A stretch of DNA of 7,235 nt from Ruminococcus sp. (GTDB lineage Bacteria > Bacillota > Clostridia > Oscillospirales > Ruminococcaceae), in the NCBI GenBank assembly GCA_003488415.1, contig DNLQ01000110.1, positions 1-7,235 on the forward strand, in the 5' to 3' direction. Below the pieces are notes generated by a model that made no database searches, was not told where the DNA came from, and was given only the letters and a program-made list of their open reading frames with translations. How positions within the stretch are numbered: the stretch's first letter is position 1; each line of letters opens with the position of its first letter. This document shows, in pieces, positions 1-6,609 of the stretch. Made by a program: the position numbers and the translations under genes.

Positions 1-28
1 CTAACAATTAGAAATCAAAGGAGAAGAT

Positions 29-121
29 ATGGACAATTCACTTCACTATCTGCTTATGGCAGACCACTTTCTGAGCCGTATCAAAGATGATCCTGAACAT
101 ATCACGGAGGAGTCAGAATGA
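29..121 (+). pseudogene. 30-codon remnant, probably an internally deleted MarR-family regulator
   Basis: A short reading frame of 30 residues with a good ribosome binding site (AAAGGAG at 17-23, five bases before the ATG). Its stop overlaps the start of the next gene as ATGA, which implies translational coupling. The N-terminus MDNSLHYLLMADHF resembles, from memory, the opening of clostridial MarR regulators (SLHYLLMADH, normally followed by a winged-helix domain of about 120 residues). The remaining part, RIKDDPEHITEESE, looks like a MarR C-terminal helix tail. The whole DNA-binding domain is absent, so the simplest reading is an in-frame internal deletion that joined both ends. That is inference: the similarity is short and was not searched. 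The alternative is a genuine small leader peptide that delivers ribosomes to the next gene. Confidence 0.45.
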
Positions 122-788
122 GTAAAACTGATACTGTCAAGAGATATATCCTGTTTATTGTCGGACTGTTTTTTGCGGCGATCGGCGTCGCCTTCACAAA
201 GCACGGAGAGCTTGGGGTATCACCTATATCATCGGTCTCAAATGTTCTCAGTTGCAAATTCAGTGCTTTTTCATTAGGCATCTGGCTTATTATCTGGAAC
301 TGCGTACTGATCGTGGGACAGATAGTTGTACTGAGAAAGAATTTCAGTTGATACAGCTCCTGCAAGTTCCGCTGTCATTCCTGTTCGGTAAGTTTACTGA
401 CTTCGGAATGTGGGCGGTTGAAAAGATACCTGTAACTACCTATTTTACAAGAATTGCCATGGTGCTGATAGGTGTCATCATACTCGGATTCGGCATCTCT
501 CTTTCGGTCACAGCAAATGTGATACTCAATTCGGGAGAAGCCTTTGTAAAAGCAATATCAGATATTACCAACAAAGAGTTCGGCAATGTCAAGATCGCTT
601 TTGATGTTACCTGCGTGATACTGGCAGTCGTGCTGTCTCTTATATTCTTTGACTTTACCATAGTCGCCGCAAGAGAAGGTACGATCATATCGGCATTGCT
701 GACCGGATTTGTAGTGTAATTTTTTCTGAAGTTCGTTAAGAAACCTCTTGAATCTGTACTTTGCCGCAAATCAGTACAGGTATCTTGA
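118..788 (+). pseudogene. YczE/YitT-like (DUF6198-type) integral membrane protein, broken by a frameshift and a nonsense codon
   Basis: Translation starts at the ATG at 118, with GGAGG at 106-110, and runs in frame until a TGA at 349-351. The homologous reading continues from about 340 in another frame (FQLIQLLQVPLSFLFGKF) to a TAA at 717-719. Adding one base in the AAAGAATTT stretch (338-346), giving LRKKFQLIQ, restores a single protein. Reading through the TAA (AAA to TAA is one substitution) continues in the same frame with FFLKFVKKPLESVL to a TGA at 786-788. The restored length is about 223 residues, normal for this family as I remember it. About five hydrophobic segments are visible: the N-terminal RYILFIVGLFFAAIGVAF, then after GELGVSPISS the segments at SLGIWLIIW, LLQVPLSFLF, RIAMVLIGVIILGF and FDVTCVILAVVLSLIFF. 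The function of the family is not established. The upstream partner is a MarR-like remnant, so the pair seems to have decayed together. A sequencing error could explain one lesion but hardly both. Confidence 0.75.
754..779. repeat. Perfect 7-bp inverted repeat with 12-nt loop
   Basis: CTGTACT at 754-760 is the exact reverse complement of AGTACAG at 773-779. No T-run follows, so it is a poor intrinsic terminator. It lies in the former 3' coding end of the broken membrane protein gene and about 60 bases before the next start. It could be chance, a weak hairpin or a protein site; nothing in the sequence decides between these. Confidence 0.3.
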
Positions 789-825
789 GTCCATAATAGC
801 TGAATAATGAATTTTGAATAGCATT

Positions 826-832
826 AGGGGTG
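826..832 (+). promoter_or_regulatory. Ribosome binding site that sets the start of the orphan membrane protein
   Basis: AGGGGTG lies five bases before the ATG at 838. An upstream in-frame TTG at 814 would add eight residues but has no comparable purine-rich site before it, so the ATG at 838 is preferred. Confidence 0.65.
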
Positions 833-837
833 AGAAT

Positions 838-1602
838 ATGAGTACGAAACGGAGACATCACCGAAGGAAGCCTTTGAGCGCCGCAGAACAGGAGAGAAGA
901 AAGCAATTACATGATGAACGAGTGCGCCGTAAAAAACGGGAAAAGCGTTTGTTCTGGCTCAGACTCCTAATTATTGCACTGCTCGTTTTACTCCTGATCA
1001 GTATCAACATTATTCTCGCAATTACAGGACATTCCCGTGCTATGTGTGTGTTAGATACGATTTTAGGGCTTATCGCTGCAACATTGACCGACAGAAGCGG
1101 AATCCGTGAAATACTATTCTCATGGTATCCGGAGCGTTTTCTATTCTCATCAACACTGAAAAAGCACATTCCTGACCGCAGCTTTTTAATAGAACTTGCA
1201 AGAACGATATGTTACTATGCTGTTGGTGCGATGCTGCTATGGCATCGCCTGTATGATCTTTGCGCTTCGATATGCGTGATCACAATAGTGATTGGTTATG
1301 TCTATCTTGTTTTTGACCAGGATGACCGATACACATTTGATAAGTTCTCAAAGTGTTCCGATACGACTATGTATCTCATTATCGTTGGTTTATTTGGTAT
1401 AGCATACTTTAACGCTGATCATGAAGAGGGGGAGGATATTCCGATTATAGCTGTTGTAATCGGAAGTATTCTTGTGACTGCCGCTTATTTGCTTTTCGCA
1501 AGGAGCGACAAGAAAATTGAACGTGCTTTTGAAATGCTGATTTTTTCTGCAATCGACATAATGACTATAATCTCCTTAATCCAATTTATCGGGATTTATT
1601 GA
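838..1602 (+). CDS. Uncharacterised multi-pass membrane protein with highly basic N-terminal tail
   Basis: I do not recognise this 254-residue protein. The first 37 residues are very hydrophilic, with 17 Lys/Arg plus three His against five acidic residues, and by the positive-inside rule they should be cytoplasmic. Hydrophobic segments follow at about 39-63, 68-84 (weak), 115-135, 139-159, 167-182, 190-211 and 220-254, giving six or seven membrane passes. The protein ends within or just after the last helix. Loops contain a conspicuous acidic patch, NADHEEGED (about 182-190), and FDQDDRYTFDKF (about 159-170). There is no signal peptide of the cleaved type, no catalytic motif I can name and no domain outside the membrane large enough for an enzyme. 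Base composition is visibly more AT-rich than the aro and trp genes that follow. The preceding gene is a wreck and the following operon has its own promoter, so the neighbours say little about function. No clear promoter was found just upstream. Confidence 0.8.
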   Translation: MSTKRRHHRRKPLSAAEQERRKQLHDERVRRKKREKRLFWLRLLIIALLVLLLISINIILAITGHSRAMCVLDTILGLIAATLTDRSGIREILFSWYPERFLFSSTLKKHIPDRSFLIELARTICYYAVGAMLLWHRLYDLCASICVITIVIGYVYLVFDQDDRYTFDKFSKCSDTTMYLIIVGLFGIAYFNADHEEGEDIPIIAVVIGSILVTAAYLLFARSDKKIERAFEMLIFSAIDIMTIISLIQFIGIY

Positions 1603-1749
1603 TTATTTTATTCAAATGTAATATTTAATAGAGTGGTTTGGGATTGCCGAGAATTTAAATATCATTTCTTTAAGGTGACCATAACCCGTATCTGAGGTCG
1701 ATATAATCATACTTTATCGCTTTGCACTTTTAATGCGTAAAATTAAATG

Positions 1750-1778
1750 TTGACAAAGTAATGGAAATATGGTATAAT
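1750..1778 (+). promoter_or_regulatory. Consensus SigA promoter with extended -10 for the aro operon
   Basis: A perfect -35 box TTGACA (1750-1755) and a perfect -10 box TATAAT (1773-1778) are separated by the optimal 17 bases. TG at 1770-1771 followed by one base adds an extended -10. Transcription should start near 1785, giving a leader of about 50 nt before the aroC ATG. This is too short for a T-box or a leader-peptide attenuator. Strong, largely constitutive expression is the likely consequence, unless a repressor binds over the promoter; no obvious operator palindrome is seen. Confidence 0.88.
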
Positions 1779-1820
1779 TAAGCCAGTTCGCTAAGGATTA
1801 TTGAGTTATGAGATCCTGTC

Positions 1821-1825
1821 AGGAG
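1821..1825 (+). promoter_or_regulatory. Ribosome binding site favouring the aroC start at 1835
   Basis: AGGAG lies nine bases before the ATG at 1835. Two other in-frame ATGs exist. The one at 1826 touches this site and cannot use it. The one at 1808 could use AAGGA at 1793-1797, ten bases away, and would add nine residues (MRSCQEMDN). Chorismate synthases usually begin only a few residues before the conserved core, which favours 1835. Confidence 0.6.
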
Positions 1826-1834
1826 ATGGATAAT

Positions 1835-2932
1835 ATGAAGAATACATTTGGATCAAGTGTTGCGCTTACCCTGTTTGGTGAGAGCCACGGTACAGCTATC
1901 GGAGCCGTTCTTGACGGTATCGCTCCGGGGATAGAGGTCGACGAGGAATTCATAGCCGCACAGATGGATAAGAGACGAGCTGCCGGAGCTATCTCCACTG
2001 CCAGGAAGGAAACTGACAAAGTGCGCATAGTAAGCGGAGTTTTCAACGGCAGGACGACAGGAACTCCCATTACATTCGTTATCGAAAATCAGGACACCAG
2101 AAGCCGGGATTACGGTGAGCTTGCTTATAAGGCACGCCCCGGTCACGCCGACTTTACTGCACAGATGAAATACCATGGCTATCAGGATTTCAGAGGAGGC
2201 GGACACTTTTCCGGACGTATCACAGCAGGTATAGTTGCTGCCGGTGCTGTGGCGCTGAAGGCTCTGGAAGGCAAGGGCATTCGTGTAGGTACACATATCC
2301 TCACTTGTGCCGGCATTGCAGACCGCACATTCGGTGATATCGAGTCAGATATTGAAAGGCTGAGTTCTCTTGATTTCGCAGTTCTTGATGATAATGTAAG
2401 AGAGCCTATGACCGAGGCGATCCTTGCTGCAAAGAATGACGGAGACAGCGTAGGCGGAAGGCTTGAAACGGCAGTTACAGGATTTCCGGCGGGGGTAGGT
2501 GAACCCTGGTTCGACACTCTGGAGGGTGTGCTTGCTCATGCACTTTTCAGCATACCTGCAGTCAAGGGAGTAGAGTTCGGTGCAGGATTTGCAGCAGCTG
2601 ACATGACGGGAAGCGAGTCCAATGATAATATGAAACGTGACGGAGAAACTGTAACAGCTGACACAAACAACAGCGGCGGTATACTGGGAGGTATTTCAAG
2701 CGGAATGCCCATAGTGTTCCGGATAGCAGTAAAGCCTACTCCGTCTATCTACAAGGAACAGAATACCATAGACATGAGAGATATGACAGATACTGTCCTC
2801 CGGATACAGGGAAGGCATGATCCGGCTATAATCCACCGTGCGAGAGTAGTTGCTGACAGCATCACAGCATTGACTCTCTGCGATCAGCTTGCGCTGAGAT
2901 ATGGAACTGACTGGCTCGGAGAAAACGAATAA
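1835..2932 (+). CDS. aroC: Chorismate synthase
   Basis: Catalyses the last shikimate-pathway step in the cytoplasm, the trans-1,4 elimination of phosphate from EPSP to give chorismate. The enzyme needs reduced FMN. The protein has 365 residues, normal for the family. Signature regions appear in order: FGESHG (14-19, with the invariant His18), GRTTGTPI (72-79), RPGHADFT (101-108, with the second conserved His104), RGGGHFSGR (120-128), FGAGFAAAD (248-256), TNNSGGILGGISSGMPI (277-293), KPTPSI (300-305) and GRHDPAIIHRA (326-336). The GGGHFSGR and KRRAAG forms differ from the enterobacterial GGGRSSAR and RRRPG, but match what I recall from clostridial enzymes. It is the first gene after the consensus promoter and is followed 24 bases later by DAHP synthase, so the two form an operon. 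Whether it has its own flavin reductase activity cannot be told from the sequence. The start codon is the least certain part (alternative at 1808). Confidence 0.96.
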   Translation: MKNTFGSSVALTLFGESHGTAIGAVLDGIAPGIEVDEEFIAAQMDKRRAAGAISTARKETDKVRIVSGVFNGRTTGTPITFVIENQDTRSRDYGELAYKARPGHADFTAQMKYHGYQDFRGGGHFSGRITAGIVAAGAVALKALEGKGIRVGTHILTCAGIADRTFGDIESDIERLSSLDFAVLDDNVREPMTEAILAAKNDGDSVGGRLETAVTGFPAGVGEPWFDTLEGVLAHALFSIPAVKGVEFGAGFAAADMTGSESNDNMKRDGETVTADTNNSGGILGGISSGMPIVFRIAVKPTPSIYKEQNTIDMRDMTDTVLRIQGRHDPAIIHRARVVADSITALTLCDQLALRYGTDWLGENE

Positions 2933-2956
2933 ATTATCAAAAAGGAAGAATAAATC

Positions 2957-3985
2957 ATGGGAATGAACATTGTAAGGGAACTGCCACACCCCAGCGAGAT
3001 CAAGGCAGCACATCCGCTTTCACAGGAGCTTATTGATCACAAGGCAAGACGTGATGAGGAAGTAAAAAAGATATTCAGCGGCGAATCAGATAAGTTTCTG
3101 CTGGTAATAGGTCCCTGCTCCGCAGACAATGAGGACAGCGTTCTTGATTACATCACAAGGCTGCGTGAAGTTCAGGAAAAGGTAAAAGACAAGATAATGA
3201 TGATTCCGCGTATATATACCGGAAAGCCGAGAACAACTGGTGACGGATACAAGGGAATGCTGCATCAGCCAAACCCCACAGCTATGCCTGACCTTAAAAG
3301 CGGTATCATCGCAGTAAGGAACCTTCATATGCGTGCTTTGGCAGAGACCGGTTTTACAAGTGCTGATGAAATGCTTTACCCGGAGAATTTCAGCTATCTT
3401 GATGATCTGCTCTCTTATATCGCTATCGGAGCAAGATCAGTTGAAAACCAGCAGCACCGTCTTGTTTCCAGTGGAGTTTCCATACCTGTAGGAATGAAGA
3501 ATCCCACAGGAGGAGATATATCTGTAATGATGAATTCCATAACGGCAGCTCAGCATCCTCATGCCTTTATCTACAGAGGCTGTGAGGTACGCAGTGACGG
3601 AAATCCTTATGCACACGCAATACTCAGAGGTTACGTCAATGACAGAGGACAGTCATTCCCGAACTACCATTATGAGGATATTATCCGGCTTGCTGATACA
3701 TACGCTTCCAAAGCCCTGAAAAATCCTGCGCTTATTGTTGATACCAACCACTCCAATTCCGGTAAGCAGTATATGGAGCAGATCCGCATATCAAAGGAGA
3801 TACTGCACAGTATGCGTCACAGTAATGATATCAAGAAGCTGGTCAAGGGACTTATGATCGAGAGCTATATTGAAGACGGCTGTCAGAAGATAGGGGAGAA
3901 TGTCTACGGAAAGTCCATAACAGATCCTTGTCTCGGCTGGGAAAAAACGGAAAAGCTGATCTACGAGTTAGCAGATCAGCTCTGA
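2957..3985 (+). CDS. aroF: 3-deoxy-7-phosphoheptulonate (DAHP) synthase, class I AroF/G/H type
   Basis: Condenses phosphoenolpyruvate and erythrose 4-phosphate to DAHP, the first step of aromatic amino acid synthesis. The 342 residues match the length of the E. coli AroFGH enzymes. Visible motifs are GPCS (52-55), KPRTT (90-94), IGARSVENQQHR (157-168), KNPTGGD (181-187), HAILRG (220-225), DTNHSNSGKQ (262-271), MIESYIEDG (300-308) and SITDPCLGWE (320-329). Cys54, His265, Glu302 and Asp323 line up with the four metal ligands of E. coli AroG (Cys61, His268, Glu302, Asp326). The start follows an AGGAAG site with eight bases of spacing, and tandem stops TGA TAA end the gene. It is the second gene of the aroC operon, ending eight bases before the terminator hairpin. 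The isozyme letter is conventional: which amino acid inhibits it (Phe, Tyr or Trp) cannot be read safely from the sequence. Confidence 0.95.
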   Translation: MGMNIVRELPHPSEIKAAHPLSQELIDHKARRDEEVKKIFSGESDKFLLVIGPCSADNEDSVLDYITRLREVQEKVKDKIMMIPRIYTGKPRTTGDGYKGMLHQPNPTAMPDLKSGIIAVRNLHMRALAETGFTSADEMLYPENFSYLDDLLSYIAIGARSVENQQHRLVSSGVSIPVGMKNPTGGDISVMMNSITAAQHPHAFIYRGCEVRSDGNPYAHAILRGYVNDRGQSFPNYHYEDIIRLADTYASKALKNPALIVDTNHSNSGKQYMEQIRISKEILHSMRHSNDIKKLVKGLMIESYIEDGCQKIGENVYGKSITDPCLGWEKTEKLIYELADQL

Positions 3986-3992
3986 TAAAGAG

Positions 3993-4033
3993 AAACTCCC
4001 CGGAGTACTTCTGCTGGAAGCTCCGGGGAGTTT
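3993..4033. terminator. Bidirectional intrinsic terminator shared by the aro and trp operons
   Basis: The arms at 3993-4005 and 4021-4033 form a perfect 13-bp, GC-rich stem (core CTCCCCGGAG/CTCCGGGGAG). The 15-nt loop can add four more pairs (CTTC 4008-4011 with GAAG 4017-4020). On the plus strand it leads into TTTT within a T-rich stretch (4031-4046). On the minus strand it leads into TTTCTCTTT (complement of 3987-3995). The hairpin starts eight bases after the DAHP synthase stop and ends six bases before the trpA stop, so the 54-base gap between convergent operons is almost entirely this element. Confidence 0.9.
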
Positions 4034-4039
4034 TCATGT

Positions 4040-4816
4040 TCATTTGCTGCATACAGCGTCCTTCATGGACTTGACGTAGTCATAAACGTATGGAGCAGCG
4101 TCCTTTCCGTACTTTTCAAGTATACGGATAATAGCTGAACCAACTATAGCACCGTCGGAGAGCCCAGCCATTTTTGCAGCCTGTTCCGGAGTTGAGATAC
4201 CGAATCCCACTGCACAGGGGACATTGCTGTTCTCACGAACGACCTTTACAATTTCACCAATATTAGTAGTGATCTCACTTCTGACACCTGTTACGCCGAG
4301 ACTTGAAACGATGTACAGGAATCCCTCAGCCTCCCTTGCGATCATAGCGATACGGCTTTCAGAGGTTGGAGCTATCAGCGATATAAGGTCGATGCCGTAC
4401 TGTCTTGCCACGGAGGAGAACTCACCCTTTTCCTCAAACGGAAGATCGGGGAGTATGACTCCGTCAACACCGTTCTCACAGCATCTTGCCATGAAGCGTT
4501 CAGCGTCGTAGGAGTATACCACGTTTGCGTATGTCATGAATACAAATGGTATTTTTACATCTTTTCTCAGATCAGCAACGAAGTCGAATATCTTGTCGGT
4601 GGTAACACCGCCTGCGAGAGCACGTACATTCGCTCCCTGTATAACAGGACCTTCCGCAGTAGGATCCGAGAATGGTATACCCAGCTCAATGAGATCTGCA
4701 CCGGCTTCTGCTGCGGCACGTACTACTTTACCGGTAGTCTCCAGATCGGGATCTCCGCAGGTAATGAAAGGTATAAAAGCCTTGCCATTTGAAAATGCAC
4801 TTTTTATATTACTCAT
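4040..4816 (-). CDS. trpA: Tryptophan synthase alpha subunit
   Basis: Cleaves indole-3-glycerol phosphate to indole and glyceraldehyde 3-phosphate. Indole passes through a tunnel to the beta subunit in the alpha2-beta2 complex. The 258 residues are normal for this TIM-barrel family. Motifs are FITCGDPDLE (17-26), LIELGIPFSDP (42-52), MTYANVVYSYDAERF (94-108), LPDLPFEE (122-129), VSSLGVTGVR (170-179), GFGIS (204-208) and GAIVGSAI (222-229). Glu44 corresponds to catalytic Glu49 of E. coli. The position of catalytic Asp60 is Glu55 here (TAEGPV instead of the usual ADGP). The start at 4816 is chosen because MSNIKSAF matches family N-termini and GGAGG (complement of 4823-4827) lies six bases upstream. 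An in-frame ATG at 4852 would add 12 residues inside trpB. The gene overlaps the trpB end by eight bases (ATGAGTAA), so translation is probably coupled. It is the last gene of the operon. Confidence 0.96.
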   Translation of the reverse strand: MSNIKSAFSNGKAFIPFITCGDPDLETTGKVVRAAAEAGADLIELGIPFSDPTAEGPVIQGANVRALAGGVTTDKIFDFVADLRKDVKIPFVFMTYANVVYSYDAERFMARCCENGVDGVILPDLPFEEKGEFSSVARQYGIDLISLIAPTSESRIAMIAREAEGFLYIVSSLGVTGVRSEITTNIGEIVKVVRENSNVPCAVGFGISTPEQAAKMAGLSDGAIVGSAIIRILEKYGKDAAPYVYDYVKSMKDAVCSK

Positions 4817-5999
4817 AGAGATCCTCCCCTCTGTAGCGTGCAATAGCTGCACAGTCCTTGTCGCCTCTGCCAGAGACGGTAATAATGATTATCTTATCCT
4901 TATCCATTGTGTGAGCCAGCTTCATAGCATAGGCAACAGCATGAGCGGACTCTATAGCCGGAATTATACCCTCAGTGCGTGACAGGAACTCAAATGCCTC
5001 TACAGCTTCTTCATCGGTGACAGGTACGTATTCAGCTCTGCCGATGTCGTGGAGGTATGCGTGTTCGGGACCTACGCCCGGATAGTCGAGACCTGCGGAA
5101 ATGGAGTATACCGGAGCTATCTGACCATACTCGTCCTGACAGAAGTATGACTTCATGCCGTGGAAGATACCGAGTCTGCCGGTGTTGATAGTTGCGGCAG
5201 TTTCAATGGTGTCTATACCACGACCGGCAGCCTCACAGCCTATGAGTCTTACGCCCTCATCGGGAATAAAGTGATAGAAGCTGCCTATAGCATTGGAACC
5301 TCCGCCCACGCAGGCGATAACTGCATCAGGAAGGCGTCCCTCAGCCTCCAGTATCTGTGCTCTGGACTCACGTGAGATAACAGCCTGGAAGTCACGTACT
5401 ATGGTAGGGAAGGGGTGAGGTCCCATAACGGAGCCGAGACAGTAGTGCGTGTCACTGATACGGGAAGTCCACTCACGCATAGCCTCTGATACAGCATCCT
5501 TGAGTGTAGCAGTACCGGTTCTGACTGGTACTACATCCGCCCCCAGGAGCTTCATACGGTACACATTCAGAGCCTGGCGCTTTGTATCCTCCTCGCCCAT
5601 AAATACAACGCATTCCATATCAAGGAGAGCGGCGGCAGTAGCAGTAGCAACACCGTGCTGACCTGCTCCTGTCTCAGCGATAAGGCGTGTCTTTCCCATT
5701 TTCTTTGCGAGCAGAGCCTGACCGAGGACGTTATTTATTTTGTGAGATCCTGTGTGGTTGAGATCTTCACGCTTTAAGTATATCTTAGCACCGCCCAGCT
5801 CACGGGTGAGCTTCGCTGCATAATACAGCAGAGATGGTCTGCCGGCATAGTTATTGAGCAGATCAGTGAGTTCTTTATTGAAGTCCGGATCGTTCTTGTA
5901 ATGCTCATAAGCCCTTTCCAGCTCTATGATAGCATTCATTAATGTTTCAGGGATGTACTGACCGCCGTGAACACCGAAACGTCCTTTTGATTCTGACAT
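4809..5999 (-). CDS. trpB: Tryptophan synthase beta subunit
   Basis: PLP enzyme that joins indole, delivered by TrpA, with L-serine to make tryptophan. The protein has 396 residues, the usual length. It shows RFGVHGGQYIPETL (7-20), KREDLNHTGSHKINN (76-90, with Lys87 as Schiff-base lysine), AETGAGQHG (108-116, with catalytic Glu109), GGGSNAIG (232-239, phosphate binding) and SGRGDKD (375-381, serine near the pyridine nitrogen). Numbering matches the enteric enzyme almost exactly, so it is the standard TrpB1 type, not the longer TrpB2. The start at 5999 is chosen from family N-termini and from the AAGGAAG site in the 13-base gap after trpF. An ATG two codons upstream and one at 6029 are in frame but badly placed. 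It lies third of the four trp genes in the window and overlaps trpA by eight bases. Confidence 0.97.
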   Translation of the reverse strand: MSESKGRFGVHGGQYIPETLMNAIIELERAYEHYKNDPDFNKELTDLLNNYAGRPSLLYYAAKLTRELGGAKIYLKREDLNHTGSHKINNVLGQALLAKKMGKTRLIAETGAGQHGVATATAAALLDMECVVFMGEEDTKRQALNVYRMKLLGADVVPVRTGTATLKDAVSEAMREWTSRISDTHYCLGSVMGPHPFPTIVRDFQAVISRESRAQILEAEGRLPDAVIACVGGGSNAIGSFYHFIPDEGVRLIGCEAAGRGIDTIETAATINTGRLGIFHGMKSYFCQDEYGQIAPVYSISAGLDYPGVGPEHAYLHDIGRAEYVPVTDEEAVEAFEFLSRTEGIIPAIESAHAVAYAMKLAHTMDKDKIIIITVSGRGDKDCAAIARYRGEDLYE

Positions 6000-6012
6000 A
6001 TACATCTTCCTT

Positions 6013-6609
6013 TCAGTCTCTTGCAGCATTCACAAGAGCATTCATTTTATCAAAGTCCTTGAAACCGTCAGTCTCCATGGAGGAGCTTGCGTCAACGGCG
6101 TAGGGAGCGAATTTTTTGATTACATCTTTCACGTTGTCGGGAGTTATACCTCCGGCGAGAAAATATGGTCTGGAGAGGTCTTTGATAAGAGCGTGGTCAA
6201 ACAGTTTTCCGGAACCGGCACCGGAGTCCAGCAGTATGAAGTCAGCCTCTGATACTGCCGCACGGCTTATATCCTCCGCCGACTCCACCCGGAAAGCCTG
6301 TATTATAGGACACTCAGTCAGCTCACGCAGTCTTGCGATGTATTTGCTGTCCTCACTTCCGTGGAGCTGTATCATGTCAATAGTTTCACTTTTGACAAGT
6401 CCGGCTATAGTTTCCGGATCTTCATCCACAAAGACACCTACGGCAGCTATCCTGTAGTCCAGGCGGCTTTTAAGTTCTGCGGCATTCTCAGGTGTAACAT
6501 ACCTCTTGCTGCCCTTATAGAACACGAACCCGATAAACTCCGGCAGTATCCTGTTGGCATAGTCTATGTCACATTCCCTGCTCAGTCCGCATATCTTTAT
6601 CTTAGTCAT
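6013..6609 (-). CDS. trpF: Phosphoribosylanthranilate isomerase
   Basis: Carries out the Amadori rearrangement of N-(5-phosphoribosyl)anthranilate to CdRP in the cytoplasm, the step before TrpC. The 198 residues fit the small monofunctional TIM barrel. Motifs are KICGLS (5-10, with the general base Cys7), IGFVFYKGSKRYV (26-38), VGVFVDE (57-63), IQLHGSE (80-86), LLDSGAGSGKLFD (126-138, with Asp128 as probable general acid), LAGGITPDNV (151-160) and VDASSSMETDGFKD (172-185). Family members usually have VDVSSGVE at the last site, so ASSSME is a mild variant. The ATG overlaps the trpC stop by one base (TAATG), with AGAGG (complement of 6616-6620) as its ribosome site inside the trpC end. It is encoded separately from trpC, unlike the trpC-trpF fusion of enteric bacteria. 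Confidence 0.95.
   Translation of the reverse strand: MTKIKICGLSRECDIDYANRILPEFIGFVFYKGSKRYVTPENAAELKSRLDYRIAAVGVFVDEDPETIAGLVKSETIDMIQLHGSEDSKYIARLRELTECPIIQAFRVESAEDISRAAVSEADFILLDSGAGSGKLFDHALIKDLSRPYFLAGGITPDNVKDVIKKFAPYAVDASSSMETDGFKDFDKMNALVNAARD

Noticed and set aside
331..351. Programmed -1 frameshifting in the YczE-like gene, since the shift needed is of the -1 type and an A AAG slip site is present
   Set aside because: There is no classical X XXY YYZ heptamer in the zero frame at this place and no clear stimulatory hairpin. The second lesion at 717-719 points to simple decay.
1702..1707. A second TATAAT upstream of aroC as an extra promoter
   Set aside because: No -35-like hexamer lies 16-18 bases before it; the sequence there is CCATAA. 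In AT-rich DNA this is expected by chance.
1603..1749. Possible terminator, small RNA or T-box in the AT-rich gap before the aro promoter
   Set aside because: No GC-rich hairpin with a T-run, no T-box sequence and no open frame with a ribosome site could be found.
1813..1824. Leader hairpin (TCCT/AGGA) hiding the aroC ribosome site as a switch
   Set aside because: Only four pairs with a three-base loop, too weak to regulate, and no competing structure is visible.
1971..1990. AroC with RRAAG instead of the common RRxPG motif as a possible defect
   Set aside because: Clostridial chorismate synthases often show RRAxG at this site as far as I recall, and all other active-site motifs are intact.
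1853..2517. Minus-strand open frames of 111 and 147 residues inside aroC
   Set aside because: They are antisense to conserved chorismate synthase motifs, have no ribosome sites of note and no recognisable domains.
4536..4982. Open frame of 148 residues on the plus strand
   Set aside because: It is antisense to the trpA/trpB junction, where both genes carry full conserved motifs. It is a codon-bias shadow.
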